Source of the DNA: Callipepla californica brunnescens
Taxonomy: Eukaryota; Chordata; Aves; Galliformes; Odontophoridae
Length of the DNA stretch: 64,000 nt
Direction: 5' to 3'
Assembly: GCA_023055505.1 (NCBI GenBank)
Contig: JALIRH010000004.1
Location: 9,233,368 to 9,297,367, forward strand
Part shown: piece after piece, positions 53,538-64,000 of the stretch
Layout: each line of letters begins with the position of its first letter
Position numbering within the stretch: the stretch's first letter is position 1
Position numbers and translations under genes: made by a program
The notes under the pieces: generated by a model
What the model saw: only the letters and a program-made list of their open reading frames with translations
The model's database searches: none
What the model was told of the DNA's origin: nothing

Positions 53538-56500
53538 CCCTTTATTACCAGAAAGGGGCCAAATGTCTGTTTGAATTGGTATAAAATATTCTTTGAAATA
53601 AAATTGATTTGCTTCATTTAGCCTTGTTCTGTCAGTGGGAACTTAACTCAGAAATACTCAATTTTTGGCTACCATGACTCAGAGGAGTAATTCTCAAACT
53701 AAGTTGAAGTACAAAAATGATTGTGTGTAAAAGTAAATGCCACTCTGCACACTTATCTGATAATGGTTTATATCAAAGCTTAATATTGTTTATACTCAAG
53801 TGAGCTGTGGCTTAATACTGTACGCAGTTTCAGTATGGCTGTCTGTATTTACTTGTTTAATGAAACATGAATCTTGAGACCTTTTCCAATGCTCCTCCTT
53901 CTGAAGAAACTCTTGCAAAGTGGAAGTTAAACATTCCTGGATATATAATGAAATCATGTATTAGGCTTTAATATTTATTTATTTATTTATTTATTTTCAG
54001 AATTAGAATTGTATTACACATCCAACACTGTATGAAAGACAACTTGGGTGTGCAAGTAGTCACAATAAAAAGCTCTTCAGATGAAAGCAATAGGAAAACA
54101 TTGAGCAATTATGCAAAGTATTCAAGATCTGTATAATTCTTGCATGGAAATCATACTTCCATAACTCTGCCTACTTTACTGAAGTAATATTCTATACAGC
54201 AATTGTCAACATTTAGCTAGTTTGAATTTTGCTATGGCTGTTCTTTTCAGTAGGTGTGATCTAGATCCACAGAAGCTAAAGGGAATTTTTCAGGTGAAAA
54301 TCAGCCCAGTATGCCGATCGGCCTTCATAGCTTGCACATTTTGATGTAAACGAAGCAGTCTGTATACCCCATTCTCCAGTCTGAGAATTCTCCATTGCCC
54401 AGTCTGAGAACGGTGCTTTCAGTATGGCTAGATTCAGAACTCCTTAGAAGAGGTCAAAAGAGTATAACATGGTTACAGTGTGCCACCATAATAGAACCAG
54501 TTTGGACCACCCTTTCATTTGCAAACAGTTGCAGAATGCCCGCGGTGTTGCAGCTGATGGCTAGAAATTGTAGCAGGGTGAACCACTCTTGTTTTCCAGG
54601 AGGGAAGGACTCAGACTGGGTGGAGCTGAGGCAGTTGTGTCAACCGGATCTTCCTGTAGATGGGATGAGATTGCATGAAGCTGTAAGAAACCTAAGCGCA
54701 CCTGCTTTGTACCAGGAAAGCATTACTTTGCCTCTTGCCCCAAAGCGCTAAACACACAGCAGAAATGAATATAAGTTCATAAAAGTTGTTGCGCAGAGAG
54801 GCTGATGCTCTGCTGATCATTCCTACCCAATGGGCTGCAGATATTTATAATTCGTAGTAAAACTTTTCTGACCAATTCCTTTTTCTTCTATAAAATGCAG
54901 ATCCTGTCCAGGTATCTGCAGCCCTTTATCCTATCCCTGTGAAAAATTTTCAGTCCATGACCTCTTATTTATACTCTGACAATTCCTTCTGAAGTGCCCC
55001 TAGAAATCTCCATGAGGACAGTTGCAAAAGAACCAAGGGATGTTCCCTCTGGTAACCATATCCTATAAATTTAGAGATTTTCAGATTGATCCTAGTATTT
55101 TAAATTCAATCTAAAAACCCTGTAGCAGCTGCTGCAGACCCAGAATTATTGGTGTAATAATTTTATCATGATGATACTTTGGAAACTGTCTGTAGACTTT
55201 TTTTCTGCTTCAGTTTCCCAGGGGCATTAAGGTAAAGCCCCACGCAAAGGGTAATGCAGCTAAGTAATCTGGAAGCGGTAGAAGCAGGGATTACTGTGGT
55301 GGGGATTAGCTCTGAAAGAGTCACACTCTTCATCATGTGATATAGATGAAAACACAGATAATAAATCTGACTGAGAAAAGCTTTAGCATCTTTTTATTTT
55401 ACCTAAGCAGTAGAATTCATCTGGCCTCTTTCCAAGCTAATGAGGTCATCATGTAGGACGCTTTCATGATGGCTACCCTGGGCTAGGAATCCAGCCCAGC
55501 CCTTAACTGGTGTAAATCAGCTCTGTTATCTTCTTTCTAAATTGATATGTACTGTCATTCCCAAAGCCTCCAGTAGCTTCAGGAATCAAGCTACCATCCT
55601 CAACTTCATATGTCTGCTTCAGGACAAAATGAAAGTGCTTCTCTTAATGCCTATAAATCCCTTGTCCTCACCCTGCTCATTATTACAGTGTCTTGAAATT
55701 CAGCCAGAATGCTTAAGTAACTGAGGAATAATCTCCAGAGTTTAAGAGATCTGCAGTAAAAACAATGGGCAAGTGATCCCTGGAGTAATGGGCTCTGTGA
55801 TTCTTTTTTGGTTATGCTGGTCCACAGAAGCTTTGCCGGAAGTTAAAACAACTGAAGCAACAACTGAGAAAAGCTTCCAGCCCTACAGTTATTGCTAATT
55901 GCGTCTTTAAAAGTGATAACTTTCAAATGTAGAGGGGGAAATTTGAAGGAGGATGGAAAGAACTGAGTTTTTCTCACATAAGCCTGTCTTATCCTTCCTG
56001 TTAGATGTTGATCTGCCCCTGCACTGTGTTGCTTTCTTTCCTCCATTTGGGTGTTAGTCTTTTTACTAAAACACTGTAAAATCTAGAAATGAAGGGAGCA
56101 GATTTTTTTCCTTATGAGAGCTTCTCAAGCTTCATCAAGTGTTAAATAGACAGCTCTAGAGATAACTGCACTATTTCTACAGACAAGCAACTGGTTGCCC
56201 CTTCCTTGGCAGCTAGTTGTTTCACTATTGCTGAGCTGAGCAGATCCATAAGTCCTGGATTTGCCCAGGCTAAAGTTTACATCACATTTAAGTGACACTA
56301 CAATTACAACATTTTATTCTCTTCCCTTCTCAGCTTTCAAGGATGCTTTCTATGCTACCTCCTTTAGCTTTCAAAGTCTGCTGATTTCTTGGTTCTGTTT
56401 TAAGTAGAGCAGCCTTAAGCATCTTTCTTTCCATAACTCATTTATTTCCTAAGCAGACAGATTTCTTTCCCCCTGGATCTTTCCAGTTTTCATTTTCTGT

Positions 56501-56742
56501 CTGTCATGGCTTTCAGTCAGTCTACGTGACAAATCCTCTCTCACTGTGCTCCCCAGAATCAGGCTTTTGATCCTGCACTCAGCTGTGTCACCTCTGGGCT
56601 TCCAGTCCCGTAACCTGGAAAATACAGCAATGCAGCAAGCACGACTGAGAATAATCCCTGAAATGGACTAGATAATACCTCCTGCAATTTTCCCCCAAGG
56701 TATACACATTGATATTTTAGTTAAGTCATATTCTGGAGGAAA
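53538..56742. other. unique sequence with one tetranucleotide repeat
   Basis: It contains (ATTT)6 at 53973-53996. A 118-codon plus-strand frame at 54395-54751 is somewhat GC-richer than its surroundings but shows no recognised domain, so it is left unannotated. Confidence 0.45.
53973..53996. repeat. (ATTT)n microsatellite
   Basis: Six consecutive ATTT units. Confidence 0.95.
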
Positions 56743-56882
56743 AAAAATATATAATTATTTATATTTTATATAGAATTATATATTATTATATATTATATAT
56801 TATTATATATAATTTTTATATTATATATATATTATATATAAATTATATGAAAAAATTATATATTTTTTCATATATTATATGA
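56743..56882. repeat. AT-only low-complexity tract
   Basis: About 140 nt almost free of G and C, made of irregular TATATTA units. The right half has complementary segments (catatattatatg-like arms) able to form hairpins. Confidence 0.9.
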
Positions 56883-57739
56883 AACGGTGCTGAAGCTCAC
56901 CTATGAAGTTTCTGTAGCCTGGTATTATGAGTCCCTCAGAGGGCAAAAACTGGGGCATAATTTGCTTCTGTTGCTGAAAATTGACAGTGATTTTTTTTTT
57001 TTTTTTCTGGGTAATGGCAGGGAAAATCATTCTTCTACTACATAAGCAAAACTTAACTGCACTCAAAGGAAAGCTATTAATCCTGGAACCAATCTGTCTC
57101 ATGCTAGTAAAAATAACTAGCATAAGGATATATTCTGAGGTCAGAGAAGCTACAAGAATGTACTTAAAAAAAAAAATAAAAAGGCCTTTTTTCTTTTTGC
57201 TGGGATCCCCAGTAATAATATGAAAATAGAGGCTAAGAGTCTGTCTCCACACATCACAAGCTTGTCATTTCTAAACTTGCTAACCTCAGAAGCAATGAGA
57301 ACTAACAAGCAGAGGAGCTGGGAGGCCTCGGCTCTACTCCTGTTTCTGACAGTGACATAGTAGATGACAATGAGGAGATCATTTCACTTCCATAAGCCAG
57401 CACTTGCCTTTTCACCTTTGGTCTTATTGGTCTGTAAATTCCTTGGTCTCATCGGGACCTTCAAAGTAGTGTCATGATGTAAGTTATAGCAAACTAAATC
57501 CCAGTGAAGACTAACTCTTAAAAAAACAAACAAACAAACACATTAAAATGGGGTTTACACACACAGGAATAACTTCAAAGAAATATTATCAAGACGCAGT
57601 TTATTAGCACTAGTATTACGTAACTCTAGAGCAATGAGGCTGTTCTGTTACCCCAAGACACATTTGTCACCAACAGTCACAACAGTTTCTTAAGATGACA
57701 AGAGATCAGTCTATCTAACTTGCAATTAAGGATTAAAAA
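56883..57739. other. unique sequence
   Basis: Includes a poly-T at 56990-57006 and an (AAAC)n tract at 57523-57541. No gene feature was seen. Confidence 0.5.
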
Positions 57740-58075
57740 AAAAAAAGAGGCTTGATGAAAATATTTGACCTTAATTTAAAAAAATAGCACTGTGGCAAAA
57801 AGCAAACGAAGTGCATTTTCAGTTTAATTAAAATGCCACAATTACAATGTAAATAATTATGCTTTATTAATCATCAGCATTCAAGCTTGAGACTGCAGTG
57901 ATATAAAGATAATTAAGTTGCTGGTGCTCAGGTTGGCTCCTTAATAATTACATAGTAGTTAATATAGAATGCTAACTAAAACTGGGAACTTCTGCACAGC
58001 AATTATGTTATCTAAGGCTGCTAATTAGTCACGTTAATTTAGAATTACTTTAGTTTCCTGTGTAGGCTACGTTTG
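57740..58075. promoter_or_regulatory. candidate enhancer rich in homeodomain-type sites
   Basis: Within about 300 nt lie many TAAT-core elements: gtttaattaaaa, aataattatgc, ttattaatcatc, gataattaagttg, cttaataattac, gttaatatag, gcaattatg, gctaattagtcacgttaatt. The sequence is otherwise complex, with no tandem structure. The density and spacing resemble deeply conserved developmental enhancers bound by homeodomain factors. Confidence 0.4.
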
Positions 58076-59648
58076 CTAAACTGCAAGTGCTCACTGTCAC
58101 TTCTGTCTGATATAGCAGAACTGGTCCTCTCTTTGTCTTTGTGCAAATTTCAACAGAAAGATGTTTCTCGTCATCAAAGTGGTCTGTATAGGAGGCAGAT
58201 CTGACAGAATCTTATTCTGAGACTGTTATTTGTCTGGGATGTGCACTTGCCAATGTGTTCATAGCTCAGAATGGTTAATCATTACAAGGATCCTTCTGCT
58301 TGTTAATGTCAAGGCAGAGTCCACTTTATATTTCTAAGTTGTTCCTGTTGGTACTATTTCACAGATGGAAAAAATGAGATTTTTTTTTTTAGGAGTATAA
58401 GAATGACCACATTAAACTATGCTGAGCCTAGGACAGATCAGAGGCAAGATACAAAAGACAGGTAATTCCTATGTGAACTCATAATTTTGAGGCCTGTGTT
58501 TTAAGTCTGGACTCCTGAGTCAAGATATGGGCAAGGAGCTGTGAAGCCTGAAATGCCAAATCAGTTGAGCTGACTGTAGTATAAAGCAGACTTTGAAAAC
58601 AGTTTGAGTGCACAAGGTTTCGAAGGCAAAAAGGAACTGAGAAAATATACTGCAAGGGAGAGTGAACTGGTCGAAGGGTCACACTTGTCAATGTAAATTT
58701 CTCCAAAAATATGAAAATACAGTTGAGGAAGATTAAGGAGTAATTTTCCTGTTTATGAAAACATGATTGCCAGGGATAAAATGGACATAAGATGGAATAA
58801 AACAGAGGTGTGGCCTTCTTTCAGATGATTCATCTGATGGTTTAGCTGTCTTTGCTAAAATCAGACAGAAGTTTTTAACAGTGAAGTGGCACTGCATATA
58901 AAAATAAGGTATACCAGGGGAAAAAAAGGTATGTAAAGGAAAAACAGTAAATTGTCTTTTGATTGTGCCCTGGCAGTTAAGTCAACTTTTAATTCTGAAA
59001 GCTCAGTCCCTGGGAAGGAACCAGATTATAGTGGGCATCTTAAATTGTGTTGAGTATTTGTCACACAGAGGAGACACAGCACTGCAGTCCTTTCTGGATG
59101 CCTCTAGACAGGTTGGATAGAGATACTGGAGTGTACTTGGGAGAAGGTTGCTAGGGTAATGGAGGGAATCTTCATCTGTGTTGTATGAGGGGAGAGGGCT
59201 GTGCTGTGCAGGAGAAGGAGCAGAGTAAAATCATGGTTGCTGGCACCTTTATTTGCACAGGCCTGCATGGGAGGTAATTGCAGCAGAATGCGGTTGGGGT
59301 TTGGTAAGTTGATGTCCTCATCACCTTTTACTCCATGACACCCAGTTTGAGGATGGAGGGCATAGCTTTTCTGACCCTTCCCATTAGGTCTCCTCTTTCC
59401 TTTACTTCCTCTGACAAACTTGTTTATCATATTCACATTTATATGCTAGGATCCACAACAGCGTTTGGCCAGCCCCCTCTGCTACATCAGCTAAAAGCCT
59501 TTGAGGATTATGGTCAGATTTCTAAACACCAGACAATCTTCTCACATCTGTAAAGAAACAATCTGAGTGTGACCAACACAAAGTTGCAAGGAATGTCTTT
59601 TTTCCTCTCAGAATTAGGGAGACAGATTAGGGTTTTAGTAATACTAAA

Positions 59649-59669
59649 TACTGTAGTATTACTACAGTA
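59649..59669. repeat. 21-nt inverted repeat
   Basis: TACTGTAGTA and TACTACAGTA flank a single central T, a perfect 10-bp stem. Confidence 0.85.
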
Positions 59670-62364
59670 ATACTATTGCATTATCAAGAGCTTTAAACCT
59701 TGATTTATGTATTTTTTTAATGAAAGTTTATATTTTGAGTGCTTCCTTCTAGTGTGAGAATAAGTTTCTAAAATGTCGTGCAGAGTTTGTTTGAAAAGGT
59801 ACTGTGGTTGTGGGGATTTTCCAGAGATGAGAGTGCAAAAAAAGAACACCTCCTGCTTTACTCAGCCCTTATATGTGCAGGAGTTATTTCTGGTATCAAA
59901 TTAATGCATATGGGGAAACAGAGCTCACTTTGGAAGTCATCAGGCCTGTGAAATAATATTTTTTTTTGCCTTTCTCAGAAAGCCACCTGAGTGGAAATAT
60001 AGAATTTAATCTTGGCATTATACTTGTGGGTTTGCCTCTCAACATATTTTTTTTCACAGAAGCAAAAGTTATTTTTCAGACAGCAGACACTGCTCAGAGG
60101 GGCAGACTACTGTTTGCTGTGGGCCATCTCAGATCTCAATTTAACTTTTCCTGAGTATCCACAGCTCCAGAGACCACTCATTTGAACTGCTCAATAATTA
60201 TTACTGTGGAAGTGCTGAGAATGAGACAGGGTGAGTGAGTTTTTCGGGCTGTCCTCTGGATCTGGTGCACCTTCAGTGTTCTTTGAAAACTAGAGAGAAA
60301 AAAAGCACTCTACATCCTCAGATACGTAGAAAATGATCCTGGTCATCACTAATCTCCCTTGTGGAGTCACAAAGCATTTTGTAAATGTAAGTTATTACAT
60401 CACCCTTGGAAGATGGATATCACACTGTAGATTCACCAAGGAAAACAAGGCCCAGAATGGTTAAATAGGTTAAATAAATCAGTTAACAGGAAGTTTGTGG
60501 TTAAGACGTAGACTCTAGAAATCTCTAACAAGTTTCTTATGCTCTAATTGCTGGGCGGCTGCTCTGAAGGAAATCTTCCCTGAAGCACTGCTGATTTACA
60601 ACAACTCTCCTAGCTATCTGCTGCAGACCTTCAGGTTCCTGTTTGAGTTTGATTATTTTCATCGTCAGAGGCAATGTCAGCAGATCTAGTCCATATCTTT
60701 GATCTTCATGTGCAAGCAAAAGGGTCTGTTTTAGGAAACTCACCTGTCATTTGCTAGTTGTGTGTATACTACCATCAGTATCAGCACTTCTGTCTGAGAA
60801 ATTTCTAGGTGAGCCACCTAAAAAGCAGACCCTGCATGGGAGCTCAGTCCAGAAATTTGGAATGCAAAATGCTCCAAGGCCTGAACTGCCCTGCACATTT
60901 CCAAATGGCTTTTATATACCACTGGGTAAGAGCAATTAGCACAATTCAGCTGATGTGCCACGAGGTCATGCCTACCTTGGTTATGTATATTTAGCTCTAA
61001 AGTCCTAGCAGAATGCACACTGGGTCATTTTGAAAATTTGAGCTTTTTTTCTGAAGACAGGTCAGCTTGCATCTGCTTCCCCTTCAAATCTTCCTTAGAG
61101 TACAGACATCTGGACTTCTTCAAAGGCACTGAAGGCAATTTGGCATCCAGCTCCAAATATTTCTCAAAATCTTCTCCGCAAACCCTTAGAAATACAGACT
61201 CTTGTGTTCACGCTGTTCTCTGTATACTGAAATCAGTGGAATTACACTGCTGTAAGATAGAAGTGAGGAGAGGAAATGGCCCTGTGAGAGGCCCTTCTGG
61301 ATAGCAATGGTGAAAATGAAGCCGTTAATCATCATACTGCATGGTGATGAGACTCTGCTGCCAGGCTAATAAATACTCTGATCCAGCATGGTATGGATGC
61401 AAAACCAGATGTGTTCTTGTCTGCAGAGACAGCAGAGGGATTTCAAGGTCTACAGTGGGTCTGCTGGAGACAGAGGAACTATTAACAGTGTTAGCAATTT
61501 GAATAGTCAAATTGATGAGGGGCTCAGGGAAAATGTCAGTAAATTAGAAAGCATTAGAGGCATTTTGAAGAGCATTAAGGTTGAGAATTTTGTTAAAGGA
61601 TGTGTTGTTACAAAGATGACTGAACCCTGTTAGAAATTGAAAGACGTTTTGTAATATCACTCGATTGAAAGAACAAGGTCACACATATGTCTGTAAGTGC
61701 ACACGCACTCACGTGCACTGATAAGCTTTTAAAAGAGCTAAGTTTCAGACAAACAAAATGAGAGCAAGAATTCAAGCAGGACAGGGAGTTGAAACAGAAG
61801 CTTTTAATTGCTTCCTGATTGCTTAGGTCAAGTGTTGAATACGATAAAAGGGAAAGCAGAACAACATGATTTTCTGTTTGATTCTCCCTCCTGCTGTTCT
61901 CTGAATGGATATGGTGAAGCACTGAGGAGGTAGGTAGAGGAGAAACAGGTTTGGAGAGAGACGAGAAAGAAAAGCCTCGAGTTTTTATTTTTGTGGATGA
62001 AAATCTGAAAGGTTTTAGAGCTAATTATTTCAGGAAAAAAACAATTTTGTATTGTCTATGTACTATATTTATGTTTTACCATCATCAGCAGGAATTATCC
62101 ATCTCTGTAATGTTTTGTTAGCTCTTGATGGCCACCAGTTAATTTGGTGTTCAGCTGAAAAAAATAAAGCGAGAAATCAACATGGGGCCAAATCTTGTTT
62201 TCCTTTCCTTTAACACAAACAGTCATTTTGTTGAATAAGAAATGAGTTTAAAACATGTACTTTCTTATTTTTCTTCCACGCATTTTATTTTAGGATTTTA
62301 TTTCTGAATGTTCCCTTAGATGTGCCAGGCCCAGTTTGGCTCCAGTGTTACTCTTTGGTTTTGC

Positions 62365-62381
62365 TTTTTTTTTTTTTTTTT
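62365..62381. repeat. poly-T run
   Basis: Seventeen uninterrupted T. Confidence 0.85.
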
Positions 62382-63146
62382 CTTCCCCTTCAGATAGCAA
62401 ATTAGAATTTCAGTCTTCTGCTTTAGCAATTCCAATAGATGAACTGATGTTGAGTACAGTTACTTATTTTCCAACCTTATGACAAACCACTGTGGCCGAA
62501 GGAGCAACTTCTTTCCATTTTGGAAGCTGAATCTTCTTATCCATTGCAATATTTGCACACTGCTGTTTATAGGAGTTTGTCTTCCTTTCCTGCACCAGTA
62601 TACAAACAGGCAGGGAGGCTGCACTTTTGAAACAGCCGCGAGGAGTCTTTAAGAGGCATTCTAAAGCCGTGTAAGGAGTCATTAGCAGGGTTTTTCAGTG
62701 ATTATCACTCTCCTTAGTCTCCCTTGGGTTTGCGTAGCTGGTGGAGTGCCACTTTAGTGAACCTTAGCTGCGATGAGCAAATCCTGTACTTGTTAAAATG
62801 AGTTGGGACGTAACCTCAAGTCTCCCTAACTATGTTTTCCTCCCATAGAAATTCACTGCACGTTTCTGAAACTCCTCACTCCCTGCACCCTTTTTAGTAA
62901 GATGTTTTAAAGGGCCATTGTTCAAAGATATTTTAATAAAAGTGAGTCACTCTACATGCAGAGCTGCTCCATATCCCAGACTTATTGAAAACAATAAGGG
63001 TTTTGCACACTGAAAACAGGGCTGACAAGTCCTTTACAGTACAAAACACACCACAGTCTTCTATGCCCCTATTCCCTCATCACCCCTACAGGATGAATGG
63101 ATGGTCTCATTCAGGAGGGCAGTTTTCTGAAGCATTTAAGAATGCT

Positions 63147-63166
63147 GTTATTATTATTATTATTAT
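63147..63166. repeat. (TTA)n microsatellite
   Basis: Six to seven TTA units running into a poly-T. Confidence 0.9.
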
Positions 63167-64000
63167 TTTTTTTTTGGAGGGCAGCTGAAGTTGCCTTTAT
63201 TGATACATGTGATATCCCTACAGGGATCTAATTTGCAGCACAGGGCTTTGTAATTTCATGCTAGAACAGCATAAAATGGAAGAATAACTCATCCAGGAGG
63301 AGGGGGTTATGTAACAGTAGTGAAGGAGAATCTGCAGAGATAGTGAAGATCCTCAGGAAAGTCATGGTGCTGGTTCTGCAGTGCTGTACACTGGCTAATT
63401 GGTTTCAAACAACAAGGAAATATATTACCAGCAAGCAGAAAGAAGAGAGGGAGGAAAACAACTCAGTATTAATGCAGCTCACCTTCTAAACTTTGAGACA
63501 AAAATACATCTCACAGTTGAATAAAATCCTTTTGTTTTGCCCAGGTTTATTAATGCTTGCTTTTCCTTCTTCTTTCCTTTCCCATAGTAATACCAAAATG
63601 TGACAAAAACAGGATCTTTGATATCATTGGAGTGCATCAGCAATCGTGAATGAAGAGTGAGATGATTGGCATGTGGATGCACACAGCCTGTTAAAAGCCC
63701 TGTCGCATAGGGACAGTACATTTGTGGAGGCACAATATGCTGCATTGAGGATTTGGTGTGGAAGTGTGAAGTAACGGTAACTGTAAGCTCTGCTCTGGAA
63801 ATGACACTTGGTAATAACAGCAAAAGAACTGCTGACACACAGGAAGAGTTTTGATGAGCTGGATTGGGAAGCCTCATTAATTATTCCATTACGTGGTTGC
63901 TCTAATACTGCCACATCCTGGTAAGAAGGTTCGAATTCTGCAGCCATACCATTAACATGCGCCTCTGGTGTCAAGGAGCAACATAACAAAACAGGAGGCA

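Larger units (their letters stand above)
58076..64000. other. unique sequence to the right edge
   Basis: No exon was recognised. Minor features are a short palindrome at 59649-59669, poly-T at 62365-62381 and a (TTA)n repeat at 63147-63166. Frames at 61038-61304 and 63479-63989 have no family resemblance. Confidence 0.45.

Noticed and set aside
54395..54751. 118-codon plus-strand open frame in a slightly GC-richer patch
   Set aside because: No recognised family or motif, and no promoter or splice evidence; kept only as a note.
60778..60800. REST/NRSF-like half site (tcagcac...)
   Set aside because: Only the left half matches; the GGACAGCGCC half is absent.

Overview
The window looks like avian, probably galliform, nuclear DNA. 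It is AT-rich, gene-poor and carries only CR1 LINE fragments as recognisable interspersed repeats; one keeps the reiterated octamer 3' end typical of CR1. I see no bacterial, viral or organellar genes and no tRNA or rRNA genes. Most of the longer open frames are isolated, lack protein-family features and fit chance.

The one gene I can name is BRSK2, the brain-specific AMPK-related serine/threonine kinase. Its first coding exon lies on the minus strand at 37057-37150. It encodes the family's N-terminus up to the glycine-rich ATP loop and ends in a phase-1 donor. An in-frame stop lies 120 nt upstream, and a CpG-enriched leader/promoter region extends to about 37.62 kb. Everything left of it (1-37056) is best read as the 5' part of BRSK2 intron 1, since I found no second exon. 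The intron holds two CR1 fragments, a (GT)26 microsatellite, several poly-A or poly-T runs, a good CTCF-type motif at 25160 and a GC-richer, E-box-bearing patch at 35.58-35.87 kb.

Right of the promoter (37.6-64 kb) is sequence upstream of BRSK2. It has four CR1 copies, a second CTCF-type motif (48433, opposite orientation to the one at 25160), two AT-rich blocks that look like conserved non-coding enhancers (52.64-52.88 and 57.74-58.08 kb), a long AT-only tract (56.74-56.88 kb) and a possible plus-strand non-coding first exon ending in a strong donor at 46130. In human 11p15.5 the neighbour upstream of BRSK2 is TOLLIP, divergently transcribed. A plus-strand unit here would fit that layout, but no TOLLIP coding sequence is visible.

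By eye, the left part is A/C-rich on the plus strand and the part right of about 46 kb is T/G-rich. That is the asymmetry expected of a minus-strand unit to the left and a plus-strand unit to the right. I found no novel multi-gene system. The points of interest are regulatory: a weak exon-1 splice donor, upstream ORFs, a convergent CTCF pair around the promoter, and candidate enhancers.
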